64,000 nt of DNA from Kluyvera genomosp. 3. Lineage in GTDB: Bacteria; Pseudomonadota; Gammaproteobacteria; Enterobacterales; Enterobacteriaceae. The stretch is from assembly GCA_002211745.1 (NCBI GenBank), contig CP022114.1, forward strand, positions 62,001-126,000, in the 5' to 3' direction. Made by a program: the position numbers and the translations under genes. This document shows positions 1 to 10,028 of this stretch, piece by piece. The stretch's first letter is position 1. Every line of letters starts with the position of its first letter. The notes beneath the pieces are model-generated. The model ran no database searches, had not been told where the DNA came from, and saw only the letters and a list, made by a program, of their open reading frames with translations.

Positions 1-1204
1 CGGTGTAGCTGCACCAGATGCTCTTCCATCAGACCAATACGGAAACCATCGTCAATCACACCATCCGCCTGTACCGGGCCTTCGGATTGCAGATCCATCG
101 CGATGCCAATTTCGGCGAGATACCACTTAATATTGCCGTAATTGTCGCGAATATTGCTGGCAATGTCGTAGATCGCCTGCGGATGAATTTCGTTGTTGTC
201 GCGGTACGGATTAAAGCGGCCGTTCGGGTCGACGTAATTTTCGAAGTAGTACTCCGGTGTGAAGTAGTCGAGGGTGTACGGCGTTTCGCGCGCCTGCACG
301 CGGCGCGGCACGTAGTAGTTCACGCCGAGGAAGTCGATCCGCGAGTCGGTAATCAGCGAGACCTCTTCTTTGGTGGTTTCCGGCAGACAGTTATGCACCG
401 CCAGCAGCTCGCACAGCTCTTTCGGGAACTGGTGCTTCACCAGCGGGTCGAGGAAGCTGCGGTTAAACAGCAGGTCGGCGTACCACGCCGCTTTTTTATC
501 TTCCGCTGAGTCGTTGCGGGTATAGGACGGCGTCAGGTTGAGTACCACGCCAATCTCGCCCGCCAGCGTCTGCTCGCGATAGCACTGCACCGCTTTGGCG
601 TGCGCCAGCATGATGTTAAACGCCACCTGCGCGGCCAGCTTGCCGTCTTTTTTGCACGGATAGTGGAAGTCATACAGATAGCCGCCTTCCACCGGCACAA
701 TCGGCTCGTTGAAGGTTATCCAGTTTTTGATTTTATGGCCGAACAGGCGAAACGCCGTGGCGGCAAAACGGGCGAACAAGTCGGTCACGTGTTTTGACTC
801 GAAGCCGCCGTAGCGATTTTGCAAATCTTCTGGCATATCAAAATGGTAGAGGTTAACCATCGGTTCGATGCCGTTAGCGATCATTTCGTCGAAATAGTCG
901 TTGTAGAAGCGGACGGCCTCGGCGTTCGGCTCGCCGGTTTCCAGATCGTCGATCAGCCGCGACCACTGAATAGAGGTACGAAATGAGTTAAACCCGATGT
1001 GCTTCATCAGGGCGACATCTTCTTTGTAACGGTGCAGCGTATTGCAGACCGTCTCAGGGCCGATTCCCGGTAAAAGCGCTCCGGCTGCGCGGCGTGCCAG
1101 CTGTCCCAGATGGAACGGTGAGGTTTACCCTCTGCGCCTTCGGTTTGCGGGCCCGAGGCGGCGGCGCCCCAGAGGAAATGGTTTGGAAACGCGTACGTGG
1201 TCAT
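1..1204 (-). CDS. GH1 6-phospho-beta-glucosidase (partial, C-terminus outside window)
   Basis: Family GH1 enzyme that would hydrolyse phosphorylated beta-glucosides delivered by the adjacent PTS in the cytoplasm. The start reads MTTYAFPNHFLWGAAASGPQ, the standard GH1 opening. Further on the minus strand NLYHFDMP, TFNEP (general acid/base Glu) and YLAEIGIAM (nucleophile Glu, in place of the usual ITENG) are all visible. One frame break lies near 1080, after residue 45 or so; a one-base repair joins the two halves. The frame stays open to base 1, so the C-terminal part is outside the window. It follows the GH5 gene on the same strand, separated by a terminator-like hairpin. The GH1 assignment is firm; phosphorylated substrate is inferred from the PTS context. 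Confidence 0.88.
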
Positions 1205-1219
1205 TTAATCTCCTGAATA

Positions 1220-1250
1220 AAAACAAAAAACTGCGCCGTTAGCGGCGCAG
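1220..1250 (-). terminator. intrinsic terminator or attenuator between GH5 and GH1 genes
   Basis: On the minus strand CTGCGCC and GGCGCAG pair around a 6-base loop and are followed by a run of T (the A run at 1224-1230 on the plus strand). It sits within the operon, so it may lower GH1 expression relative to the porin and GH5 genes rather than end the transcript completely. Confidence 0.7.
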
Positions 1251-1257
1251 CAAAGCA

Positions 1258-3446
1258 CTACTCTGCATTCACCTGAATGGACTTGATAAAGATATAGCCC
1301 AGTCACCGGCGTATTTCCCCACGCTGATGGTGTTTTCACCCTGCTTGAGATAGACCGGAATCGTCATCCGCTGGCCGTGCTCGTCAGTTTGCGGAAATTC
1401 AATCTGGATAGGTTTATCGCCGTTAATCTGCACCGAGTTCTTCTTTCCACCCCACTTGGCATTGAAATCGAGGTGAAGTAGGTAATTGCCGTCCCACGGT
1501 GCCGCAATCTTCCAGCTCACTTTATCGCCATCATTGGCAAACGGTCCCAGGAAACCATCTTCGCCGGTTGCCAGTTCATTGTCCGCGCTCTTGATCACCG
1601 TTTTCTGGCTTTGCTCCAGACCCTGTAACTGACTGTCAAAGTGGCAGAAATCGGCGGGTACTTTCGCGGTGGCCTCGGTGACGTTGACGGTCAACGTTTT
1701 GCTGCTTTTCAATAGGCCATCGTCGGCAGTGAAGGTCAGTTGGTAGGTACCGGGTGTTGGGAACCAGGCGCGGGTTGAGGCCTTGTTGGCATCGCAGAAA
1801 TGCGCCTGTTTTTTGCCCGTACTGGTCCACTTTTCGCTCACTTTTCGTGACGGCAGATTGTCGTCCTGCCACCGTGCATTGAGGCTAAGTCCGCTGTGTT
1901 GTGCGGCGGTGGCCGTTTCCTCAAGCGTAATGACCGGCGCCTTGTTTTTCTGCGTATGGGTGACGCTGATAACGTTAGACGGTGCCGATTGCCCGGTTTC
2001 ATTTTTAGCAATGACGCGGTAGAAGTAAGTTTTGCCCAGCGTCAACGACGTGTAGTCGTCGCGGAAGAGATCCATCGTTTCCGGATTCCACTCCTGCACA
2101 CCGTCGGAAATATTATGTCCTACGACTTGCCACGGGCCGTCTTTCGACTCCGCACGTTCAACGTCGTAACTGCGACCAACAGCGGCACCCATCCAGTTGA
2201 TGGCGAACGGCGAAGTAGTTTCACGTAGTTTTGGCGCATCCGGTATGGGGAGCGGGCCATTTTTTCCTGCCCGCGATCTGCGCGGCCGCTTTGCGAACCA
2301 GGTTGACGATCTCCGTTTCCTGATTGGCATCCCCTTCCGGGAAGCCCGGCAGATGGTAGCTGTAGTGGCCGGTGTACTCTTTATGCCAATAGAAACCGCC
2401 GTCGTGACGGTGCCCACGGAAACCCCAGATGAACCCCCTGCGGCTTTTGCGCCGTTAACGTCAGTATGAACGATCGACTGCATGATGCTGTTCAACGCGT
2501 TGCTATCAAGCAACCCGAACTCACCCACCAGGTACACTTTCTTACCGCCGATAGCCTCCAGATCCTTTTTCACCTGTTCCGGGTGATTGTTTCCGGCATT
2601 GGTGTAGTAATGGTTGCTGACGATATCCACGTTGGGATCGTTCACGGAGAAGTCGTTGATTTTTTTATAGGTACCGTCAACCACCAGTTGGTGTGGAGCC
2701 ATTTTCTTAATCCACGCCGCCGTCTGCTTCAGGAATTCCGCATTTGTGTCTTCCAGTTCATTACCGGTCTCCCAGGCCATAATGGCTTTTTCCTCGGAGT
2801 AGGCACGCCCGGTAAGCGTGTTCGTGCGGGTGATCACCTGGCGAATGACATCCAGATACGCTTGGTAGGTTTTACTGCGCGTGTTGTAAAAATCTTCAGG
2901 TTTTTCATGGTAAAAAGCCGCAAGTTGTTCGCGACCACCCCACCACCACCAGTGATCGATAAACGGCAGAATCAGGCGCAGGCCCTGTTTATCGGCTTCG
3001 GCAATCATGTTGTCGTAAACCACCATCGCCTTTTCGTTCAGACGCGGCATGCCGCCTGGCGTAGCGGGAGCCAGGATATGCGTTTCTCGTTCACAGGCTT
3101 CGTCGTTCTCCTGTTGCACTGAAAGCACATAGACGCGCTGGGCCCTGGCTCCGGTTTGCACGATGGCTTTAATCCAGTTTTCTTGTTCTTCCGGCGTGGG
3201 CCATTTGAAATATTGACCCCATCCGCGCGGATCGGCTTTACAGACGCCGCGCGCATCGTTTTCAATCCGATGCAGTTCAGGGGCGTGGATCCCAGCGAAG
3301 CGAAATTCCTGGTTACCGTCCATCAGCTGTGCGCCCTGGCGGGTAATGAAGTTATCGAAGTGAGAAGGTTCCGCCGCGAGCGCACCAGCGCTGGTCAGTG
3401 CTGCCAGTACGGCGAGGAACAGGGATTTTTTTGCGACTCGTTTCAT
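1258..3446 (-). CDS. secreted GH5-type glycoside hydrolase with FnIII and CBM-like C-terminal domains
   Basis: Probable endo-acting beta-glycanase (GH5, mannanase or cellulase-like) exported to the periplasm or beyond. An N-terminal signal peptide of about 24 residues ends in ALAA. The catalytic domain follows, with ETGNELED (acid/base Glu, near residue 225) and VGEFGL (nucleophile Glu, near residue 320). A fibronectin III-like region, an Ig/PKD-like region and a C-terminal CBM-like region come after. Three breaks are visible. A pair near 2440 and 2265 put a stretch out of frame; the correct frame there reads GFRGHRHDGGFYWHKEYTGH. A third near 1300 removes the true end, which reads FIKSIQVNAE and stops at 1258. 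It lies 11 bases after the porin gene in one operon. The substrate is not determined. Confidence 0.82.
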
Positions 3447-3457
3447 GGCTTCTCTCC

Positions 3458-4788
3458 TTAGAACCAGACTTCTGCCTGTACGCCAAAGTTGACCGTATCG
3501 GTGTCACCGCTGCGGCTGTAGCCACCGGCGTCGATGGTGTTGGTGCCCCAGTTGTAGTTGCCGTCGAGGGCATCAGAGACGCCTTTATCCCATTTGGCGT
3601 AAGTGACGAAGAAGCGCAGTTGCGGGCGGCTCCAGAAGCCAGAGTCGAAGGTCAGCGTCGGTGCTACGGTGACTTTCGTCAGCCCGCCCTTGCCTTTGCC
3701 ATTAACCCTTTGTAGTTATCGTCATCGAGGTATTCGTAGCCCAGCTCATACTGCATGGCGAAGTTTTTGGTGATCTGATGATAAGGACGGATACCCGCAA
3801 CCCAGCTGGTGCGGCCCCAGCCGTTATCGTCGCTGCTCCACCAACGGTAGTTTTTGTCTTTCTGGAAGTAGGCGAAGGTCGAAATGTCGATATCGCCCAT
3901 TGAGGCCATGCTGTCGAGCACGATGCGCCAGGACTGAGTATCCTCAAGGTTTGCCCAGCCCCAGCCGTTTTTACCCAGCGAATCGCCAGCCGCAAGGCCG
4001 CGGCCATACTGCATGACCAGTTTGGAATAGCCGCCCGTCAGGCCCAAAAGCCGTCAAAATTATATACACCGGTCACACCGTAGCCTTTCTCTGCTGAGGT
4101 GGGGTGGTTTTCGTTGCGGTTCATGCGATGGCCGATCAGTTCCAGATCCAGCCCGGTACCAGCGATCTTTTTCAACCACAGGTTAAGCGAGTAGTCATCC
4201 GGGTAGCCCTGATCGCCTTTGTCGACCGGATAGGCTTTGGTTTCATCAGTGGGGGAGAAGGCGTAAACCCCTGCGTCAAAGCGGGCGAAGCCCAGATCCA
4301 TGTTATCGAAGCCACCGCCGGTGCCGTTGTACTGAATGTACTCCCAGTCAAACTGGTGGCTGGAGGTGTTGGAACTGCTGTAACGCTTACCGCCCAGAAG
4401 GTCATCTCTGGGGCAAAGTCGAGATTGGTGAGTTCGGCGTAGGCCTCGCGGAACTGTACGTCGTGCCGTCATCATCTTGACAGTTCCAGTCCGAGGTACA
4501 TTTGCTCTGGTGGGTGATGTTGGCCTGAACTTTCGCCACGGCGCCGGAATCGGATTTCAGTGTGACGGTAGGAATAAGCTCGATTTTGGTGTCTTCTTCG
4601 TTGCCCAGGCGCCATTTACCGTCTGGCATCAACCCGACGGAATCTACGCGGTTGCCGTCCGAGTTCGCCAGGATCCCTGAGCGCATGTAGCCATGGAGCT
4701 GGAAGTCATATTTTTCGGCGTGGGCCAGGCCGCTTGTGGCAGCGCTGATAAGTATAGCCAGAGGTATCAATCGGTTAAGTTGTTTCAT
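3458..4788 (-). CDS. LamB/BglH-type carbohydrate-selective outer-membrane porin
   Basis: Maltoporin-family outer-membrane channel, probably for beta-glucoside oligosaccharides. It starts with a signal peptide (MKQLNRLIPLAILISAATSG, cleavage after AHA), followed by the LamB-like opening YDFQLHGYMRSGIL. The protein ends in AEVWF, with the terminal aromatic residue expected of a beta-barrel protein. The coding sequence is split into several frames (breaks near 4470, 4040 and 3690) that join to a protein of ordinary porin length, about 440 residues. It is the first gene of the porin-GH5-GH1 arm, with its own operator palindrome about 100 bases upstream. A weaker CRP-like sequence lies near 4946-4961. 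Family assignment is firm; substrate comes from context. Confidence 0.85.
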
Positions 4789-4884
4789 CTTTCACTTTTC
4801 CCTTTTATTTTTTGTACGCAATAGCGCTTTTGTTAATGCGATGGGAAATTTACGGATCAAAAATGGAAAAGTACATCCACATAC

Positions 4885-4898
4885 GGAAAGCGCTTTCC
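4885..4898. promoter_or_regulatory. LacI-family operator palindrome upstream of porin gene
   Basis: Perfect 14-bp inverted repeat GGAAAGCGCTTTCC with a central CG step, the form typical of LacI-family operators. An identical copy lies at 6398-6411 in the divergent PTS promoter. The LacI-type regulator at 8541 is the obvious candidate to bind both. Confidence 0.78.
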
Positions 4899-4977
4899 AT
4901 AATTGCCGGATCAAATCACAGATCCAGAGATTGTTCACTTGAAAGCGTGATGTAGATCGACTTTTTATTCGAAGGAG

Positions 4978-5008
4978 ATAAAAAAACCAGCGCCGGTATG
5001 GCGCTGGC
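4978..5008 (-). terminator. intrinsic terminator after PTS IIC gene
   Basis: On the minus strand an 8-bp perfect stem (CCAGCGCC/GGCGCTGG) with a 5-base loop is followed by seven T residues. It lies just downstream of the IIC stop codon and separates it from the porin transcription unit. Confidence 0.85.
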
Positions 5009-5034
5009 AAGAAAAAAACTGTGAAGGGAATCGA

Positions 5035-6293
5035 TTAGCGGGCTTCAGATTCCGCTAATTGCCGCTCGTAGACTTTGAAGAATGGGCGATAGATCATCCA
5101 GGCATTGAAGAAGGCGAACAGGCACATGAACATGTTTTTCCAGCTTCCGTTTGCCGTCCATGCAGCACCTAGTGGCGCAGGCATAGACCAGGGGAGCATC
5201 GCCACGGCGCGGTCAAGCACGCCGAGGTGTGTGAGATACCATGCAATGCAGGCGTTAATCATGGGAACGGCAATAAAAGGTATTAAGAATAATGGGTTAA
5301 GTATAATTGGGAAACCAAAGAGTATCGGTTCGTTGATGTTAAAGAGTGAGGGGATCAGGCCAATTTTGCCCACACTTTTTAGCTGCCGGGACCGGCTACG
5401 CAGCGCCATAAAAACCAACGGGAGCGTAGAACCAATCCCTCCGATCAGCAGGTAGAAATCCCAGAATCCTTGCAGGTAAATATGGGGCAGCGGCGTGATG
5501 TTGTTTGCTAATGCCTGCTGATTTTCAAAGAGATAGGTCATCCAGAATGGATTCATGATGCCGGTAATAATCAGCGCGCCATGAATGCCAATAAACCAAA
5601 GCAAATTGCAGATAAGCAGGGATATCAGTAAGGCCGTTAGCGTATCGGAAGCAATGATAAGCGGCCGCAGCGCTTCGCTGATTAATTCAGGCAGGATCAT
5701 CCCGGTGTGTAGCTTCAATCCGGCATTGACGACCGTTATCGAAAGCATAATCACCAGCAGCGGCGCCAGCAGCTGAAAGCCGTTACGGGTCATGATCGGT
5801 ACTTCGTCGGGTAGACGAATACACCAGCCTTTTCGGTAAAAAATTCGGATGATTTCAACAGAATAAAAGCTTGAAACTAAAGCACTAAATATCCCATCCC
5901 GCCAAGGAAAAGATTGCTTCCTCCGTTTTCCTTGAAGCCAATAAACACCAGAAAGGCCAGGCACCCCGTCAGCCCGGAAAGACGTTCGGGTAGCTGATAC
6001 TGCTTACCTAAGCTGGCGCTGGCGCCGAAGGCGATGATCAGTGCGATGAGGCCGATCGTCAGCTCAAAGGTCGGTAGCAGCATAGGGCGAATTGCCTGAT
6101 ACCACGCGCCGTTGATGGTAAACGGCGGAAAAATGAACGGCACCATCAGGCTGCCAACGATGACGAACGGCATGGCCAACGCAAAACTGTCGCGCATGGC
6201 GGTGATGTGCTGGCTGCGGGTCAGAAGATTAGCAAAAGGCGTAACGCGCTGCTCAATCAGCGTCACAGCAACATTCATAAACTGAATGTTCAT
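5035..6293 (-). CDS. PTS lactose/cellobiose family IIC component (first copy)
   Basis: Membrane permease subunit of a cellobiose/chitobiose-type PTS. The sequence is rich in hydrophobic segments and carries family blocks such as GIHGALIITGIMNPFW, LQGFWDFYLLIGG and GLIPSLFNINEPILFG. A break near 5890, in the LGGMG region, splits it; the joined protein is about 420 residues. I chose the start MNIQFMNVAVTLIEQ because it aligns with the second IIC in this locus and has AAGG upstream; an in-frame ATG at 6329 is the alternative. It is divergent from the IIB-IIC-IIA operon and ends in an intrinsic terminator. Two different IIC genes share one IIB and one IIA here, which is unusual. Confidence 0.88.
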
Positions 6294-6363
6294 GGCGAAC
6301 CTTATATCGGACGGAGGAGCCTGGATCATCGCCTACATCCCAACAAAGTGAAAGCCTGCAACC

Positions 6364-6379
6364 GGTGATCGTGCTCACA
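6364..6379. promoter_or_regulatory. CRP-cAMP binding site candidate
   Basis: GGTGA-N6-TCACA, close to the CRP consensus TGTGA-N6-TCACA. Its centre is about 70 bp upstream of the transcription start implied by a TATAGT -10 box at 6430-6435, a usual activating position. It fits catabolite control of the sugar operon. Confidence 0.6.
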
Positions 6380-6396
6380 TTTAACGGATTCACATT

Positions 6397-6412
6397 CGGA
6401 AAGCGCTTTCCG
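6397..6412. promoter_or_regulatory. LacI-family operator in divergent PTS promoter
   Basis: Perfect 16-bp palindrome CGGAAAGCGCTTTCCG, identical in its 14-bp core to the site upstream of the porin gene. It overlaps the place where the -35 element of the IIB promoter should be (TATAGT -10 box at 6430), so bound regulator would block that promoter. It may also control the divergent IIC gene. Confidence 0.8.
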
Positions 6413-6469
6413 TTTTGTTTCCTCCTGATTATAGTCCGCTCATCGTTACTACTCAGTCAGGAGTGTTCC

Positions 6470-6784
6470 ATGAAGAAAATTATGCTGTGTTGTTCCGCTG
6501 GGATGTCCACCAGTCTGCTGGTGAAAAAGATGGTGGAAGAGGCGCAAAAGCGCGGTCTGGATGTCGATATCAAAGCGTTTGGCGTAGCCGAATTTGAACA
6601 GCAGGTGGGCCACTATCAGGTGGTGCTGTTGGGGCCGCAGGTCAAATACATGCAGAAAGATTTGCAGCAGAAAGCCAGCGCTTACGGCATCAAGGTCGAG
6701 CCGATCAACATGATGGACTACGGCATGCAAAAAGGCGGCGCGGTGTTGGATTTTGCCCTGTCCTTAATTGATAACAATAACTAA
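6470..6784 (+). CDS. PTS lactose/cellobiose IIB component
   Basis: Cytoplasmic phosphotransfer subunit of 104 residues, the usual length of a lactose/chitobiose-type IIB. The phosphorylated cysteine is in the N-terminal loop KIMLCCSAGMSTS. It receives phosphate from IIA and passes it to the sugar carried by IIC. The ATG at 6470 follows AGGAG with normal spacing. First gene of the IIB-IIC-IIA operon, just downstream of the operator palindrome and the CRP-like site. Intact, no frame break. Confidence 0.93.
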   Translation: MKKIMLCCSAGMSTSLLVKKMVEEAQKRGLDVDIKAFGVAEFEQQVGHYQVVLLGPQVKYMQKDLQQKASAYGIKVEPINMMDYGMQKGGAVLDFALSLIDNNN

Positions 6785-6794
6785 GGGATAAAGC

Positions 6795-8131
6795 ATGAGC
6801 TCTCTGTACGCTAAATTAATCAGCGTGATAGAACAGAAAATAACGCCAATGGCTGGAGCAATTGGCCAGCAAAAGTACGTTACTTCTATTCGCGACGGTT
6901 TTATTCTCGCGCTGCCATTTATGATCGTCGGCTCCTTCATGCTGGTGTTTATCTTTCCGCCGTTTTCGCCCGATACCAGCTGGGGCTTTGCGCGAGCATG
7001 GCTGCAGTTCTCCCTGGACCACCGCGAAAGCCTGATGCTGCCGTTTAACTTCAGTATGGGCATCATGACGTTGTTTATCTCCGTCGGGGTGGCGGCAAGC
7101 CTGGCGCGTCATCATGAACTGGACCCGCTGACGTCCGGCATGCTGTCGCTGATGGGCTTTCTGTTGGTGGCCGCGCCGCTGAAGGATGGGCAGATATCTG
7201 TCGCTTACTTCTCCGGTCAGGGTATTTTTACCGCGCTGCTGGTGGCGATTTACACCACCGAGCTGTACGCCTTCCTGCGCCGTCACAACATCACCATTCG
7301 TCTGCCACCGGAAGTCCCAACCGGCGTGGCGCGTTCGTTTGAAATCCTGATCCCCGTTCTGGCGGTAGCGCTGACGCTGCATCCGCTGAATCTGCTTATT
7401 GAAGCGCAACTGGGGATGATTATTCCGGAAGCGATCATGTCGCTGGTTAAACCGCTGGTTGCAGCATCTGATACGCTGCCAGCCATTTTGCTGTCAGTCA
7501 TGGTGTGCCAGATTCTGTGGTTTGCCGGGATTCACGGCGCGCTGATTGTGACCGGCATTATGAACCCGTTCTGGATGGCAAACCTGTCGGTTAACCAGGC
7601 AGCAATGGCTGCCGGCACTGCGATTCCCCACATCTACGTTCAGGGATTCTGGGACCACTATTTGTTGATTGGCGGGTGGGTTCCACGCTTCCGCTGGCGA
7701 TTTTGCTGATGCGCAGCAAGGCGGTACACCTGCGGACGATTGGTCGTATGGGCGTGGTGCCAGGGCTGTTTAATATCAACGAACCGATCCTGTTCGGTGC
7801 GCCAATCATTATGAACCCGCTGTTCTTTATTCCGTTTGTGCTGATACCGATGGTCAATGCCACGCTGGCTTACTTTGCCCTCGACTTCGGCCTCGTTTCC
7901 CGCGTGGTGTCGATGACGCCGTGGACCACGCCAGCGCCTATCGGCGCATCGTGGGCGGCAAACTGGTCATTCAGCCCGATCATTATGTGCCTGATCTGTA
8001 TGGTGACTGCCGCCGTCATGTACTACCCGTTCCTGAAGGCGTATGAGAAACAGCTGCTGTCGCAGGAAACCGGCGACGCCGGGCCGAAAGCCGCGTTGGG
8101 CAATCTGAGACCGCGTAATGTGTTGTATTGA
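6795..8131 (+). CDS. PTS lactose/cellobiose family IIC component (second copy)
   Basis: Integral-membrane sugar permease, about 445 residues. It shows family blocks IHGALIVTGIMNPFW, QGFWDHYLLIGG and VPGLFNINEPILFGAPI. One break near 7675 is repaired by one G in the run GGCGGGTGGG, giving IGGVGSTLPLAILL. The start MSSLYAKLISVIEQ lies 11 bases after IIB. It is clearly homologous to the divergent IIC at 5035 but far from identical, so the two could transport different beta-linked sugars or be partly redundant. The substrate is inferred only from GH1 and GH5 neighbours. Confidence 0.9.
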
Positions 8132-8140
8132 GAGGATGTT

Positions 8141-8446
8141 ATGGATTTAGAAGAGCAAGTGATGGGGATTATTATCAACGCCGGTCAATCGCGTAGCCTG
8201 TGCTACGAAGCGTTGAACAGCGCCAAAACCGGCGATTTCGCCGACGCCGATGAGAAGATGGAGCAGGCGCAGCATTATGCGCGTGAAGCACATCGGGTGC
8301 AGACTCAGCTGATTGAAGCCGATGAAGGCGAAGGGAAAACCAAAATGACGCTGGTGATGGTGCACGCTCAGGATCATCTAATGACCTCAATCCTTGCGAA
8401 AGAGCTGGTGGGTGAGTTGATTGAGCTTTATCGCACTCGCCACTAA
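8141..8446 (+). CDS. PTS lactose/cellobiose IIA component
   Basis: Cytoplasmic IIA subunit of 101 residues, all-helical lactose/chitobiose type. The active-site histidine is in MVHAQDHLMTS near the C-terminus; IIAs of this type form trimers and take phosphate from HPr. The start MDLEEQVMGIIINAGQSRS is the conserved family opening. It closes the IIB-IIC-IIA operon, 9 bases after IIC. It is the only IIA in the window, so it presumably serves both IIC proteins. An imperfect GC-rich inverted repeat lies just downstream, near 8450-8480. Confidence 0.93.
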   Translation: MDLEEQVMGIIINAGQSRSLCYEALNSAKTGDFADADEKMEQAQHYAREAHRVQTQLIEADEGEGKTKMTLVMVHAQDHLMTSILAKELVGELIELYRTRH

Positions 8447-8540
8447 ACCCATACTCCCCGGCGCCTCAGCGGCGGGAGTTGGCGAATACCTGTACGTATT
8501 TATGTTACTATAGGGAGAAAACCGTAATACAGACGACACC

Positions 8541-9502
8541 ATGCCTACTATTGATGATGTTTCAAAGTTAGCCAACGTTTCCCGTGCCACCGTTTCGCGC
8601 GTGTTGACGGGACGCGTGGCGTTCGTGAAGAGAGCCGTGAGGCCGTATTACGTGCGGTAGAAGAGCTAAACTACCGCCCAAGCTTTGCGGCGCAGAATCT
8701 GGCGAGCAACACCTCCAGCTACGTCGGTATGGTGCTGCCCGCGTATGAAGCGGAGTTTAGCGCGACGCTATTGCCGCAGCTGTCGCAGGCGGTTAAATCG
8801 CTGAATAAATCGCTAATGATTCAGTACGTCAACGACGCTGCTGAACAGCAGGCTGCGGTGGAAAGCCTGCAGCATCAGTGTGTTGCCGTGGTGACGTTGG
8901 GCCGTAACAGCGGTGATGTGGCCAGCAATGTCATCGCATTTGATGAGTTCTCCGCAAAAGGCAGCGCCAGCCAGGGCTATAACTACGCGTTTGCCACCGA
9001 AAGCGCCTGTCGCTACGTGCTGGGCAAAGGGCACCGTAATATTGCGCTGTTGTTAGACAATGAAAACGACGTCGCCAGTAAGCAGATGCTCGACGGCTAC
9101 CGTAGCGTGCTGCAAAATTTCTCCCTGCCGTTTAATCGGCAACTGCTGGTGATGGCCAATAATAATATTGAACAGGCACTGCTGACGCTGATCAATAGCT
9201 TCACGAAATACACGGCGATCATCGCCAAGCGTGATTGCTACGCCGCTGAAGCGATGCGCCTGTTGCGTGAATTCAATATTGCGATCCCGCAGGAAGTGTC
9301 GCTGGTTAGTCTGGAAGACTCTCCGCTGGCATCGCTGGTCTATCCGCCGCTGACCTGCATTTCCTATCCCGTCGAACAACTGTTGGATCATTGCGTGCAG
9401 CGTATTCGCGCGTTAATTGACGGCCATTCCCTGTTTATGCCCGAAGGGCGAGTATTCACTGGGCGTCTGGTGGCACGGTCCTCGGTTGCCGATATTAGTT
9501 AA
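8541..9502 (+). CDS. LacI-family transcriptional regulator
   Basis: Probable sugar-responsive repressor of the surrounding locus. The N-terminal helix-turn-helix reads TIDDVSKLANVSRATVSRVL, and the hinge LNYRPSFAAQNLAS follows. The rest is a periplasmic-binding-protein-like effector domain. A break near 8620 is repaired by one G (GTGGGC for GTGGC), giving GVREESREAVLRAVEELNYR; the joined protein is about 320 residues, normal for the family. It lies 94 bases after IIA on the same strand. Two matching palindromes at 4885 and 6397 have the CG-centred shape this family binds. The effector is unknown. Confidence 0.9.
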
Positions 9503-9603
9503 TATGATCGATACGCGGTGAAGGGTTTATTTTCACCGCGTAAAGAATATTGAGTTACAGAAATAAAGCTAAAATATCTAATAAGTGAAACGTTAGTTAA
9601 ATA

Positions 9604-9888
9604 TTAGTTCTCCATCAGTTCCGTTACATCATATTCAATTAATGCCCATGCTACCGATTTACCCTGGTAATAGGGCATAACATCGCCTCTACGTAGGCTG
9701 ACGACGGCGGAAAGCGTGGGGTCGGAAAGTTTCCAGTTGCCTGCTTGTGGGGAGTACTGGCCGCTGTGACGCAGGATACCAAGCGGTTTGCGTTCGGTGT
9801 TTTCCGTTGAAGAGTAAGAAGAAAGTACCGAGAGCGTGTAATTACTACTGTCTATCTTCATAACGTGATAATCCAAAAAAGAACACAC
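9604..9888 (-). CDS. hypothetical protein
   Basis: Small open frame of up to 94 residues, or 85 if it starts at the internal MKIDSSNYTLSV. Not recognised. The composition is ordinary for a soluble protein and no signal peptide or membrane segment is seen. It lies alone between the lacI-type gene and the LprI-domain gene in a more AT-rich stretch. The 140 bases upstream to 10028 contain no other gene. It could be a fragment or a spurious frame. Confidence 0.35.
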   Translation of the reverse strand: MCSFLDYHVMKIDSSNYTLSVLSSYSSTENTERKPLGILRHSGQYSPQAGNWKLSDPTLSAVVSLRRGDVMPYYQGKSVAWALIEYDVTELMEN

Positions 9889-10028
9889 GTAATAAACAAG
9901 CGACAGCTTATTGCTACAACTTAAGCATGGATTAATTATTTGAACGGTGAATAATTCATGCTGTTTTATTGCAATAAAAGTTTGTTTTCGCCAGAATAAG
10001 CGCTCTCTCTGGTTAAAAAGTATCCTAA

